The notes under the pieces: generated by a model | The model's database searches: none | Told to the model about the DNA's origin: nothing | The model's input: the letters and a program-made list of their open reading frames with translations, nothing else | Origin: Taxillus chinensis | Lineage: Eukaryota > Streptophyta > Magnoliopsida > Santalales > Loranthaceae | Length of the DNA: 64,000 nt | Direction: 5' to 3' | Assembly (NCBI GenBank): GCA_023512835.1 | Contig: CM042090.1 | Coordinates: 15,739,117-15,803,116, forward strand | Translations under genes and position numbers: made by a program | In this document: piece after piece, positions 48,340 to 59,654 of the stretch | Numbering within the stretch: the stretch's first letter is position 1 | Layout: each line of letters begins with the position of its first letter

Positions 48340-51300
48340 TGAGGAAGAGAATGAAATAAATAAATAAATAAATAAAATATTTTAATAAAATTAAATATAA
48401 TATGAAGATTAGTGTTAGAGTGTGTTAAAAATAATTCTCAACATGTACAAAATGCGTCACATGTATAGATAATTTGAATAGCAGCGTTGTTCTTATAAAT
48501 TTTATTTTTATTTTATACTAAATTATAAAAAATTATTAAATAATAAAATTATATTTTAATAATATATGATATGATTAAAAAATATTATAGTTTATATTTT
48601 TTATTAAAAAAATATTAGCGAATCAAAAAATAATTTAAATTTATAAATTTAAAAAAAATAGTTAGGTAACTAATATAAGTAAGCATTAGTAGTAGAATAA
48701 TTAAATATTTTAATAAATTTATTTATATAAAATAATATTGACTATAAATTATACTCAAAATTTATATGTTGATTATAAACTTTGTTAAAATTTAAAATTT
48801 CAATATACCTCTAGCCAAAATTATTAGAGAGAGATAGTGGGGGAGTTTGTTTACTTCTTCTTCGTGTTTCCAATCTAACAACTCTCTCTAATGCGGGATT
48901 GTTGGAGAGAGAGATAGAGAGTTTGTTCTCTTGCTTCATTCTCCATATTCATAATTCTTTCCGTGGGTAGGATTCTTGGTGCTGAGGCAAAAGTAGATAC
49001 AACATGCTAAGGAGAGTTATGAAAAAACATTTACTATATGTATTTTCACGTTCAGTTGGATTGAAAATGTTTTTAACCGATGTAAATTTTTTATCTTACT
49101 ATAACATTTCTATCTCTACCAGGTATTTTCTATTCATTTTTGTAGCTGCTTTTCTATGTAGTTATGCATGGTGTGTCCAACACAAATTAAATTAAAAGTT
49201 TGAACAAACTATTTGATTCAATAGTTACCTCATTAATTTGCTTTTCCGAAGATGAGAGTTTCCACGAGTTTGTATGGTACCAAGAAATTCTTTCACTCAC
49301 AAAAGCAGCCATAGTAAAAATCAAATTTGTACGTATGGCATGCCATTAGCCGGATGATTAACAAGTTGTCTATTATGGATCATCATTAAAATATTTTTAA
49401 AAAGTTGTTGTGTCTAAGTCACATTGTATTAGTCATCATCACATATCCTTATTCAAGTATAAAGCATATGACATTCCACCAATTTAATATTGCTTTGAAA
49501 CAGAGATGGCTCTTTGTAGGCTATAAAAGTGTAAAGCATGATTAAATTACATCTACAGACAACACATCTCCTCTGCCTTTTTTTTCTTTTTCTTTTCCTT
49601 TATTCACAATGCCAAAGAGCAAATGTTGTTTGAACACCCCCTTTTAAAAGATCGTAATAATAATAAGATAATAACAAATCAATAATGGAGTTGAATGACT
49701 CTATAATTGATCGGCGGCAACGGATTCCTAGGCATTGGAAGTGTAATGACGTACATATATCGATATTTAACATACATAAAAGCCGCAAAGCCATGCAATA
49801 ACATGCCCTCAAAAATACGTATTCCTAGGTATTGTAGTACGTTTTGTTTGTGATTATTTTCTATTCGTCTTTTAAAGAAAGGTGTCCACTAACATATGCT
49901 CTAAAATAATAAAATAATTTTTGTAAGTTTAAAAAAACAATATCATTTGTTTTCCATATAATCATTTATTATTGTCTGAACTCAAAAATAATTTTTATAT
50001 TTTAAAAATAAAAATATAAAACAATCAAAATAAATATCAATTAGAGTATCAGTTTCATAATATTATATTTATTTTATGAAATAAATAGTATATTATCTAA
50101 TATATTTTATTTATCATCCATTATCATTTTTCTTTTTCTTTTTTTTTTAAATTATAATTTTTAAATTTTTATTTACTATTTTTATCCCTTTCATTTATTA
50201 CAACAAATTAATACTACACATATATCAAAAAATATAATAAAAAATATGTAGAGGATAAATAGTAATCTTTTAAATATGAATATTCTTTCTCAAGTTTTTA
50301 ATTATTTTTCATCTCTAAATTTTATAATTTAAAGTACTTGATGCAACAGTTAAAATTTTTTATAAATATATATATTTTTAAAAGAGCTAGTGTGAATGTT
50401 CTTAATAATCATATTATTATTATTATTTATATCCTACTAACTATTTTTAACCATCAGCATTCTTAATCACGAAGAAGAACCTATTCCCAATGAAAAAGTC
50501 AGATACGATAATATGGAATAGATGACCTGCCCATTATTTATATAGGATGCAAATTATCCGTTCCATATTCTATATTCTTATTTTGAATAATACATAATAT
50601 TTTAAAATCTTTTAAAAAATCACACGTTTTATTTTTCTCTATCTCTACGTAATAAATAATTATTTATTATTTTTCTCTTTTCTATTTAATAAAATATTAT
50701 TTTTAAACATATAGAGAATCTACAAAGATTTATATATGCAAATTTATTCTAGAAATTCAGTCATTAATTTCTAAAATATACAGATTTAAATGGTATAACT
50801 TTTATTCAAATTTTTAAACTTTCTTTAATTTTTTTTAAAAACTGTATTTTAAACGAGCCATACATCTTTTGATCTCATTTAGTCATTTATACATTTATAG
50901 AAAAATGTCGCGTGCACAAATGTATCAGAGCGCAAATTTTTTTAATCAATTGGGAATTCGGGCGTCAATGTACTTCTTAATGAACCTTTAAAATTTTCAA
51001 GTATTTAACTTAAAGTAGTGGGTAAATGGCATGGTACATTGTACAGTAATACTTATAGTAATGGCATTCGCAATTAATGGCATGAGGATCTTTTCCAAAA
51101 ATAAAAATAAAATAATAATAATAATAGCATGAGAATAATTAAAGAAGTTGACAAATACAAATGCCAGCCTTTACAACAAAGTGGTGAACTCATCCCGCAA
51201 CAAAAGTAAATGCGCGCGCCAGCCCAATCTGGAAATATTTCCATATATATATATATATACATGGGTGAAATATAAAAAATATTTAAGTTTATACTTAAAT

Positions 51301-51840
51301 ATAATTCAGTCATTAATATTGCATTAATTTGCGCAATTAAAATCTCAAGCTTTTTGTTTTTATATGAGAATTAAATCCATATATTGTCTATTTGAAATAA
51401 TTAGGCCATATTCTGTAGCATGAACTAAAAACAATACAACACTATGTGATTAATTATTGGAAATGGTTTAAATTTTAAGAGACGAATAAAAAAACATTGC
51501 ATGATAATTGGATATGTGTTGAAGTTTTAAAATTTTGTCAAAAAACAATATTGTTTTCACTCAATCAATTATTCTAATGGTCAACCTCGGTTTTAAACTA
51601 CTTTTGAATCAAGATTGAATAATTAATCATTGGGAAGAAAAAGACATTATAATAAAAGTTTATTTGAAGGTAATTATTGGTATGAATAAAAAAGTTATTT
51701 AAAAATTATATCAATCAAAATATTCCTGTGATTTATCTACATAATATAGTATTACTTTACTTATTAAGAAGTAAAATGATCTGAAATTCTGCCATAACTC
51801 TTTTATGTGAAAAATATTGTTGAAAATTAATGTAATCTAA
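48340..51840. other. AT-rich intergenic DNA
   Basis: Very AT-rich spacer with no recognisable gene, RNA or element ends. It contains short (AT)n and (TAA)n tracts and small open frames with no family resemblance. Confidence 0.6.
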
Positions 51841-53590
51841 ATGGACAACACAAGACCCACGAGGTTAGCATGGTGATAGAGGTAGATGTCCCCATATGAT
51901 AAGATTGTGGTTGAACCTTACATCCATGATTTTTAGGAGTAGAGAGAGTTGGGAGGGTCTATAAAGTCATTATCGTAAAACAAGAAATGGACAACATAGA
52001 GGGATGACCACTCTACGAGGTGGTGGTAAGAACGGAAAAGGTCTATGAGGAGCATTATTATATTTAAAAAATGGATAACATAGAAGTGTTTATCATTACT
52101 CCAATATTCAAGTGTGACCTTTTTTTATTATTATTGTGTCAATGTGATATGTTGACTTGCACATATAATGGGGTGGCTTTGCCATCCCATTACATCTTTT
52201 TATTATTAATTTTGAGTTTTTTTTGTTAACAATTGACATATGTGACCGATACTTTATCAGTCATAACTAAAAACGCATTCCCAAATTCAAAATAGTGTGT
52301 ACCGTAAGGTTGACAATGTAAACAATTGAGTTTTTAGGCATAAAATGTCAAAATCTAAAATATGGAGGCGAAATGTTGAAGTAATGACATGAATTAGGTT
52401 TGACTCAGAGAAATGGAGAGCTAAATCTTGAACAAAAGTAGCAAAGTGAAGCTTCATATCATGAACCGAAGCTTCGACTCGAATTGAAGCTTCATATATT
52501 TTAACTTTAAATAGTTTTTTTTTTTGTCATAATTTTGCATGCTTCTTAGACTAGTAGTCATGGTAACTGTGGCTCTTTATTGACATATAAAATGATGCAA
52601 TAAATGATAGGATATAAAAAACAATTTAAATTGAGTATATGTATTCAACCCAAATAGAAATGGAATCTACCAATGTCTGATGCTAATGTAAACCTCACTA
52701 GCTATAATATGCTAAAATAAATGTCTAAATGCGCTGAAATGTACAAATTAAGTGGTATCTCTTTGCAGAGTGAAAAGTGATAGGACTAAGAAAGGTAAGG
52801 AGAGTCTAGTATGATATTATTATAAAAATAAAAACAATGGACAACGTAGAGACACACTTTTTAGTTATTCCAAAAAAGTGTCTATTACTAATGTAAAAAT
52901 TCCCACTAGCCACAACATGTTGGAAGAAATGTCTAAATGTGTTGAGATGCATAGATTAAGTGACATCTCTCTATAGAGTTAAAGGTGGTAGTAAGAAGGA
53001 CGGGAAAAGTCTAGAAAAATATTATTGTAAAAAAAAATAACCATAAGTAATGTTTTTTAGTTACTTTCAAAATGCGTTCATTACCAATATAAGCTCTATG
53101 AGCCACAACCCGTTGGTAGAAATGCTTGAATGTATTGAAATCTATAAATTAAGTAGTATTTCTTTGTAAAAAAACAACCAAGTGATGTTTTTTAGTTACT
53201 TTCAAAAAGTGTTCATTGCCAATATAAGCTCTATCAGCCACAACCCGTTGGTAGAAATGCTTGAATGTATTAAAATCCATGAGTAGTATTTCTTAATTTT
53301 CTTTGTAAAAAAAAACATATAGACATGCTTTTTTTAGTTATTATCAAAAAAATGTCAATTACCAATGTAAGCCTTACGGGCCACAACCTATAAGAAGAAA
53401 TGCTCAAATGCATTTAAATTCTCTAAGCCAAAAGTGATAATATAAATAGTAGGAAGACTCTTAAACATTATTATACAAGTAAATAAAATAGGCATAGTAA
53501 ATGGACACTTTTTATAATTATAAAAAAGCTGTTTATTACCAATAAGCTCAACAGTCACAACCTCGTGAAAAGAAGAACTCAGATTCATTG
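51840..53590. repeat. Degenerate tandem array, unit about 126-204 bp
   Basis: A core reading ATTACCAATATAAGCTC, then AGCCACAACCCGTTGG, then AGAAATGCTTGAATGTATT recurs, diverged, at about 52674, 52878, 53082, 53208, 53353 and 53529. Spacings are about 204, 204, 126, 145 and 176. The early units also share GTGGTAAGAACGGAAAAGGTCTA-like text, which reaches back to about 51990. It reads like an old minisatellite or serially duplicated transposon piece. No protein is encoded. Confidence 0.65.
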
Positions 53591-54294
53591 TGGATTCGAA
53601 AAAAATTTGTAATGTGTGAATTTATTATTACCTTAATATTTATTTTAAAAAATAAACTTTAAATTAAATATTTATATAATATTTATCAGTAAATTTTTAT
53701 GGTGATCTAACAATTGATTTTTATGTAACTAATTCAATTAGAAAAATCTAAAAATAAATAAATAAATATTTTCAATTTTTTTATTTATCTTCTTGTTTTT
53801 AAGGTAATTTTATGAAAAAATAATCGTTAAATCAATATAAAACTGTACACGACAAAAATCAATATTAAATCCAATAATTAATTTTTAAAATATATATAAA
53901 TAATACTAAAATATCAAAAATACATGAAATATTCGAGAATACGTGAAATATTTCATGAGAGAGACAATACGTGAAATATTCAATACCGACAATACATGCA
54001 TTTCCGCGCCAAACTCCGAAAAGAAATGCAATGCGATGGGATGCACAAATTAAATGGTAGTCAGTAGTGGTGGTGGAGCAGTGCTTTTGAGGACTGTTTA
54101 CACTTGACCACTAGGCGATGAATCATGGCCTCTGCGCCTATTCAACAGGGCCACGCCACAGCGCTGCTGCTAACCACTGATGGGGTTGGGAAAATTAACA
54201 AAAACAAAAACATAGCAGTCGAAGTCAGCTTCAGTAGTTCCTCCTCTGTTTAGTTTAGTTACTTGCAAAGTTTGAAAGTCATTTCCTCTCTCTA
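53591..54294. other. Upstream region of the MATE gene
   Basis: AT-rich at first, then mixed composition from about 54000. It contains short repeated ATACGTGAAATATT motifs at 53935-53980. The promoter of the MATE gene should be here, but no single element is identifiable. Confidence 0.5.
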
Positions 54295-56311
54295 ATGGCC
54301 CGAGGACAAGGAGACGACGTAGTCCCTCAAAAACGTCCTTTAAAAACCCAGGTTTTTTTTTTTGTTTGGCTCTCCTCCTATCTAGTAGCTGTCACATGAG
54401 TTGGAATTAATGATATTTTAGTTTGGTTATTATATATCCTTACATTTTTAAAAAATTGTTTTGAGGATGAGCGATTGATGATAATATCTATATATATATG
54501 TGTGTGTACGTGTATCACGACAATCATGTATGTATGTACCAGGTGGGAGAAGAGCTTGGGGAACTATGGGCCATGGCCCTGCCAATAACGGCCTCGAACC
54601 TGCTGGTGTACGTGAGGGTGGCGGTTTCTGTGCTGTTTTTAGGTCGGCTGGGCAGCCTGGAGCTAGCCGGAGGCACACTCTCCATCGGGTTCACCAACAT
54701 CACCGGCTACTCGGTCATGGTGGGGCTTGCCTCCGGGCTGGAGCCGGTCTGCAGCCAGGCGTACGGTAGCAAAAACTGGGACCTCCTCTTCCTCTCCCTC
54801 CACCGCATGATCTTCATCCTCCTCGTCGCCACTGTCCCCATCAGCCTCCTCTGGCTCAACCTCGACCGCATCATGCGGGTCATGGGCCAGGACCCCCAGA
54901 TCACCGCCGTCGCCGCCACCTACTGTATCTACTCCCTCCCGGACCTCCTCACCAACACCCTCCTCCAGCCCCTGCGCGTCTACCTCCGCTCCCAGCGCGT
55001 CACCAAGCCGCAGATGTACTGCACCCTGGCCGCTGTGCTGCTCCACGCGCCCCTCAATGCCTTCATGGTTGGCCACCTCAGCCTGGGCGTCGCCGGCGTT
55101 GCGACAGCGTCCGTCCTGACCAACCTCAACATGGCGGCGCTGATGTTGGCGTACGTCTGCGTCAGCGGCCGCCGCGGCTTCGGGGGAATAATCACGACCT
55201 GGAGGAAGGCGACGACGACCACTGCGGCCGGTTTGGAGGGGCTAGGACCGCTCCTCAGGTTGGCCGTGCCCAGCTGCCTAGGAATCTGTCTGGAGTGGTG
55301 GTGGTACGAGATTGTCATCGTCCTCGCCGGTTACTTGCCGAACCCCACACGTGCCGTCGCCGCCACCGGAATCCTCATTCAGACCACCACCCTCATGTAC
55401 ACCTTCCCCATGGCCCTCGCCGGCTGCGTCTCCGCCAGAGTAAGTTCTGTTTACATTATTTGAAATGTTAGTGACTCATCATCATAGAGCACAACTAATC
55501 TGAGATGTTGACTAAGGTGGGTGGGGTTTAACTTTAAGTGGATAGTTGGGAATAACAGAACAGCAACTACGTAGTTTTGGTTCGTAAGTGGAATAATGTG
55601 TTAAGAGTCTTGTGGTGGGGGTCTTGACAACTATAAGAAGATATATATATGTGTGTCCCTTTTGTATGCCTATAAATGGAAAATCGAAAATTCAAATATG
55701 GACCAATGGAAGCCTTCAATAAAGATGTTCAGATTCATGCATGTGTTGTTTTATATGTGGAACTGCAGGTAGGAAATGAGCTTGGGGCAGGGAACCCCCA
55801 GAAGGCGAAGTTAGCAGCCATGGTGGCGCTGGGATGTGCGGCCGTGATTGGGACAATCAATGTGGTGTGGACTACTGTGCTTGGGGAGAGATGGGCCGGA
55901 CTGTTCACCAAGGACCAGCCGGTAAAGGCCCTGGTGGCATCCATCATGCCGCTCATCGGCCTGTGCGAGCTTGCCAACTGCCCACAGACCGCTGGCTGCG
56001 GCATCCTGCGTGGCACCGCCAGGCCGGCAGTAGGAGCCCGGATCAACTTAGGGTCATTCTACATGGTGGGAACCCCGGTGGCGGTGGGTTTGTCATTCTG
56101 GCTCAAGGTGGGTTTCAGCGGACTGTGGTATGGCCTCCTGTCAGCACAGCTGGCCTGTGCAGTCTCTATCCTGTATGCAGTACTAGTGCAAACAGACTGG
56201 GAACAGGAGTCCGTGAAAGCCCAGAAGGTGACCAATATGGAGATGTGTGCATTGGAAGAAAATGCTGTGGCTGGGCAGGAGGGCGAGGCGTTGCTGTTAG
56301 GTGACCAATGA
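54295..56311 (+). CDS. DTX54: MATE efflux transporter, DETOXIFICATION 54-like
   Basis: Twelve-helix multidrug and toxic compound extrusion carrier (proton- or ion-coupled exporter of organic compounds) of a plant endomembrane subgroup. Exons: 54295-54351, 54543-55439 and 55769-56311, in phase, 498 aa. Landmarks: [127 protein letters not shown] and [20 protein letters not shown]. This order and wording match my memory of Arabidopsis DTX54. Exon 1 (19 codons) is inferred: its ATG, phase and a CAG|GTTTTT donor fit. The alternative ATG at 54498 would give a short odd N-terminus read from intron sequence. Exon 2 is strongly GC-rich. The substrate is unknown. Confidence 0.93.
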
Positions 56312-57219
56312 AACCTTTGGGATGGAAAGTGTTCTATGATGTAAAAAATGTTTTGTTCTTGTGGGGGTTCTTTGATCCTGTGATAAAAACAACAAATGGT
56401 AGTTTTGATTGAACACGCAATTAGTAGCCGCTTTCATTTTGGAAAACACGTTATTAAATGAAAATAATTGGCAATAATTAAAAGGAAAAAAAACAGAGAA
56501 TGAGTGCCTTTAATTCACGGTATAGATTAGAACTGGGGGAAAATTTGATATAACAGTGTATGGATTCAGGTAAACTACAACTACACAGTTCATACACGTT
56601 CCAAAGTGGGCAGAAAAGCAGCGTGAAAATCAGAATCCCTCCTCCAATGAGAGCAACAAGCGTGAGAAACTGCGCCCCCGGGCAAAGTGGCTGTAAAAGT
56701 AGCACAAAAGCATGAAAGTTCAGTTTGGTGCGGTGCAGCATTAAGCACTACAAATGTTGCTCAAACAAAAAATAGGACAAGCATGAAAGTTCAGTTCCGT
56801 GCGGCACTAACGCCTACAAATGTTTGCTCAAACGAAAAGGTCAAGCACGGGTCAAAGTGCCTCCGACCAAACGGAAAAGTCGCTCGCTCCATTGTAGTCA
56901 AAGTTGAGCTCACACCAGTAGCTAAAATTCTGAATATCAGCATGTCCAACGGGGGCGTTGCATTTTACCTGCAATGATTGAACCAAAAAAACCATGAAGT
57001 AGATTATGGCGGGAAAGTGTAACACATCCCAAATAAGGGTCTATAGAGCATCTCAGCATTGTAATTATTGCCTTACAAGTCGAAGATAAATGCACCAAAT
57101 ATTTGAAATGTCCCCTACTCTCATGCGATTGTAGGCAAATGAAAGGGATAATAAAACCCCCCTTATAAAAAGAGTGGATACCAAAGATTTAAACAAATGA
57201 ACAAATATCATTGATTTAA
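56312..57219. other. MATE 3' region and spacer
   Basis: The first part is the MATE 3' untranslated region. The rest holds a short tandem duplication at 56711-56850 and no recognisable gene. Confidence 0.5.
56711..56850. repeat. Two tandem copies of an approximately 71-bp unit
   Basis: CATGAAAGTTCAGTT, a GTGCGG-containing stretch, then CTACAAATGTT and GCTCAAAC occur at 56711 and again at 56782, with a few differences. Function unknown. Confidence 0.7.
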
Positions 57220-57720
57220 AATTGGATTTGATTAATCTAAATTTCCAAGCTCCCAAAGTTTGTATCCATAACTTTAATTTTTTATTAACCACTTCTTTAG
57301 TTTTATTGATTAAAACAATATCACCAACAAACAACATACAACACAATACATTCTCATGAATATTTTTAATAATCTCGTCCATTACTTTTGCAAAAAGAAA
57401 ATGACTCAAGACCGTTCATTTTGTTTTTTTAGAGGTAATAAAAACTTTATTAAAAACGAAATATACAAGATGTGCACTAAGAGAGACTCAAGACCACTCA
57501 TTAATGTACCCTTATTATAATAATAGAAAACTATCTGTTAATCCACAACTAATTTTGACATTTGTAATTACTCTCGCATACATTTTCTTTATTATATTTA
57601 CATATTGGTTGACATTTGTCTTCTTTTCAAAGCATACCAAAATACATCTCTAGGTATTTTATTATCAGCTTTCTACAAATCTATGAAGGTCATGTATAAA
57701 TTTTTTTTTGCTACTTTAAA
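57220..57720 (-). pseudogene. LINE reverse-transcriptase relic
   Basis: Broken minus-strand translation follows the plant LINE reverse transcriptase. FEKKTNVNQYVNIIKKMYAR lies near 57630 and NVKISCGLTDSF near 57560. Then comes an open stretch with LFAKVMDEIIKNIHENV, CCMLFVGDIVLINKTKEVVN and KLKLWIQTLGAWKFRL (57409-57220). The catalytic box, normally ADD, reads VGD, and there are stops and a gap between the parts. It is dead. It is the same broad family as the relic at 14.8-15.6 kb but a different segment. Confidence 0.65.
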
Positions 57721-59654
57721 TCTCTCACTTCTTAATACATAAATTGTTTACAAGGTAAATCTTCAAACATAAAACCAAATGAATTTTTCACAATTTTAAC
57801 ATATTTTTAAAACAATGCTTAATAACTCTTTTCTCGACTGCCATTTATTTGCTATTCTTTTAACAAAAACTGAAAAGCATGGAAGGTGACACGGGAGTAG
57901 CTTGGTAGGACAAAATACTAGCCTCAAAGGATTTAAAGTTGAGCAAAGACAATAACATTCCCAAAAAAAGAAAATTGGCTCCATCATCACGATTCCACTT
58001 CATGATCTCAACATCTCAAGCTCATTCCTCCAAGCCCCCTTTAACACATATCCTATTTGAAGTGCAACAAAAAAGTTAAACACAAAGGCATTTAAGCCTT
58101 TACAAATCCTAAATTTAAGCAAACGACAAAAACAATCCAAAAAAAAAGCACCAAACCTTTCTCTCAAGATAAGAGGTATCCAAGACAAAGCAGGCTACTC
58201 ACCGAAAAAGCAAACCACATGCCACAACTCACAAGGCAGATCACACGATTTCATCATCCCCTGATTCCTGAATTCCCTAATTTGTATGCATCACGTTGAC
58301 ATTCAAATCTTTTTACTGAGTAAGTCTACATGTAGGCGCAGTGCATACCAATTGTGCATGTGCCATCTCGTTACAAGTGGGGTAATATTACAAAAAACAC
58401 GGATCCCACCTATAGTGTGGTGCCACATGCACAATTGGCACACACTTGCATATAGGCTTTTTCCTTTTTATTTGAGATGTAGAGAGGTAACATTATTCCC
58501 CTTCGACATCCTTATCATAGATGACATTCAAATTTTTGTCTGTCATGTAATTCTTAAACTCATCCTAACATTTAACAGTGGCCTTATAGTAAATAGTCCA
58601 ATAGTTTCAAAAGCGATCAACTTTCAACCCAACTAAATCATTTGGAAAATTACATACCAATTTATTCTCTACTTCCACATAATATGGACATAAAGAGACG
58701 GTCTGATTAAATTCCCTCATCCTAAAAGTTTTCTCTATCCATCCAAACAACCTTAGGTTTCCATTTTATCCTTTCGGGATCTGCCGACCTGGAATAACCA
58801 AGTTTCCATAAAAGCTTGCACCTTCACCAGGTAGCTAAAAATGTGCTACAAAGAATCCATCATCAACAATTCCACATGTGGTCATCTAAATATGGTTGCT
58901 ATGCTATGGGCTACCTAGCTGAGGTGATAAAACATACCAAAAATCATAGGAAGCGACCCCTTGTGCGTGCGCGCACCTAACAATTTTCCAAGAATAGGCA
59001 ATAAAAACTAAAGAGGTCACGCTTGGTGCAACAGCAAGTATCTCCACCCTTGAGTGTTGGTTTTGGGTATGAGACTCGGGAGCAGCCTCTTCTAAATATG
59101 AAGGCAAGGCTGCCGACATGATAACTCTCCCGTACCATTTTGAAAAGGAGGAGCCTTTTTTCTAAGGCAATAAAAACTGAACAAATGAAATATTCTAGCC
59201 TTGTTGAGGGTGAAGAGTAATAGCCTGTCAACACTAAATAAAACATACAAAGGCTCCTCCACCAAATAAATTTTCAGTAATTACGGGACGCATCCCTTAA
59301 CAAAAGTTAATCTTCCAGAATAACATTTTAATAAACTTAACACAATCTGCATGAAAAAAAAAAAACACATTTCCAAAATTTCCAAAGAAATCATGCCCTC
59401 TGTACTCCCCAAATCTTTAAGACTGCTAATGAAAAAAACATAATAGCTATTCTCATAGCAACAACATACTTATTGACTAAAACTATGCATCAATTTTTTT
59501 AACTACACATAAATATAAAATTCAACTAGAATAATTGTAATGAACTTAAGAGCATAGGAACCATCATTCACTGAAATGCAACAATGGAGTAATGGACTAT
59601 AATGCATGTCGTTAAAGAAAAATTTTAATATAGTCTCAGCAAACAAGCGAACAT
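57721..59654. other. Intergenic, low information
   Basis: No supported gene. An imperfect inverted repeat is at 58340-58450. The last 100 bp or so is the 3' untranslated region of the PORR gene. Confidence 0.5.
58340..58450. repeat. Inverted repeat around CCAATTGTGCATGTG
   Basis: ACCAATTGTGCATGTGCCA occurs at about 58348. Its near-inverse, TGCCACATGCACAATTGGCA, occurs at about 58423, with roughly 55 bp between arms. It could be a small foldback element; no target duplication was identified. Confidence 0.6.

Noticed and set aside
52674..53590. Regularly repeated cores suggesting a CRISPR-like array
   Set aside because: This is plant nuclear DNA, the copies are diverged, spacings are uneven and the intervening text is itself related. 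It is an old tandem repeat.
54663..55318. Antisense frames of up to 137 codons
   Set aside because: They lie opposite the GC-rich MATE exon and have biased composition only because of it.
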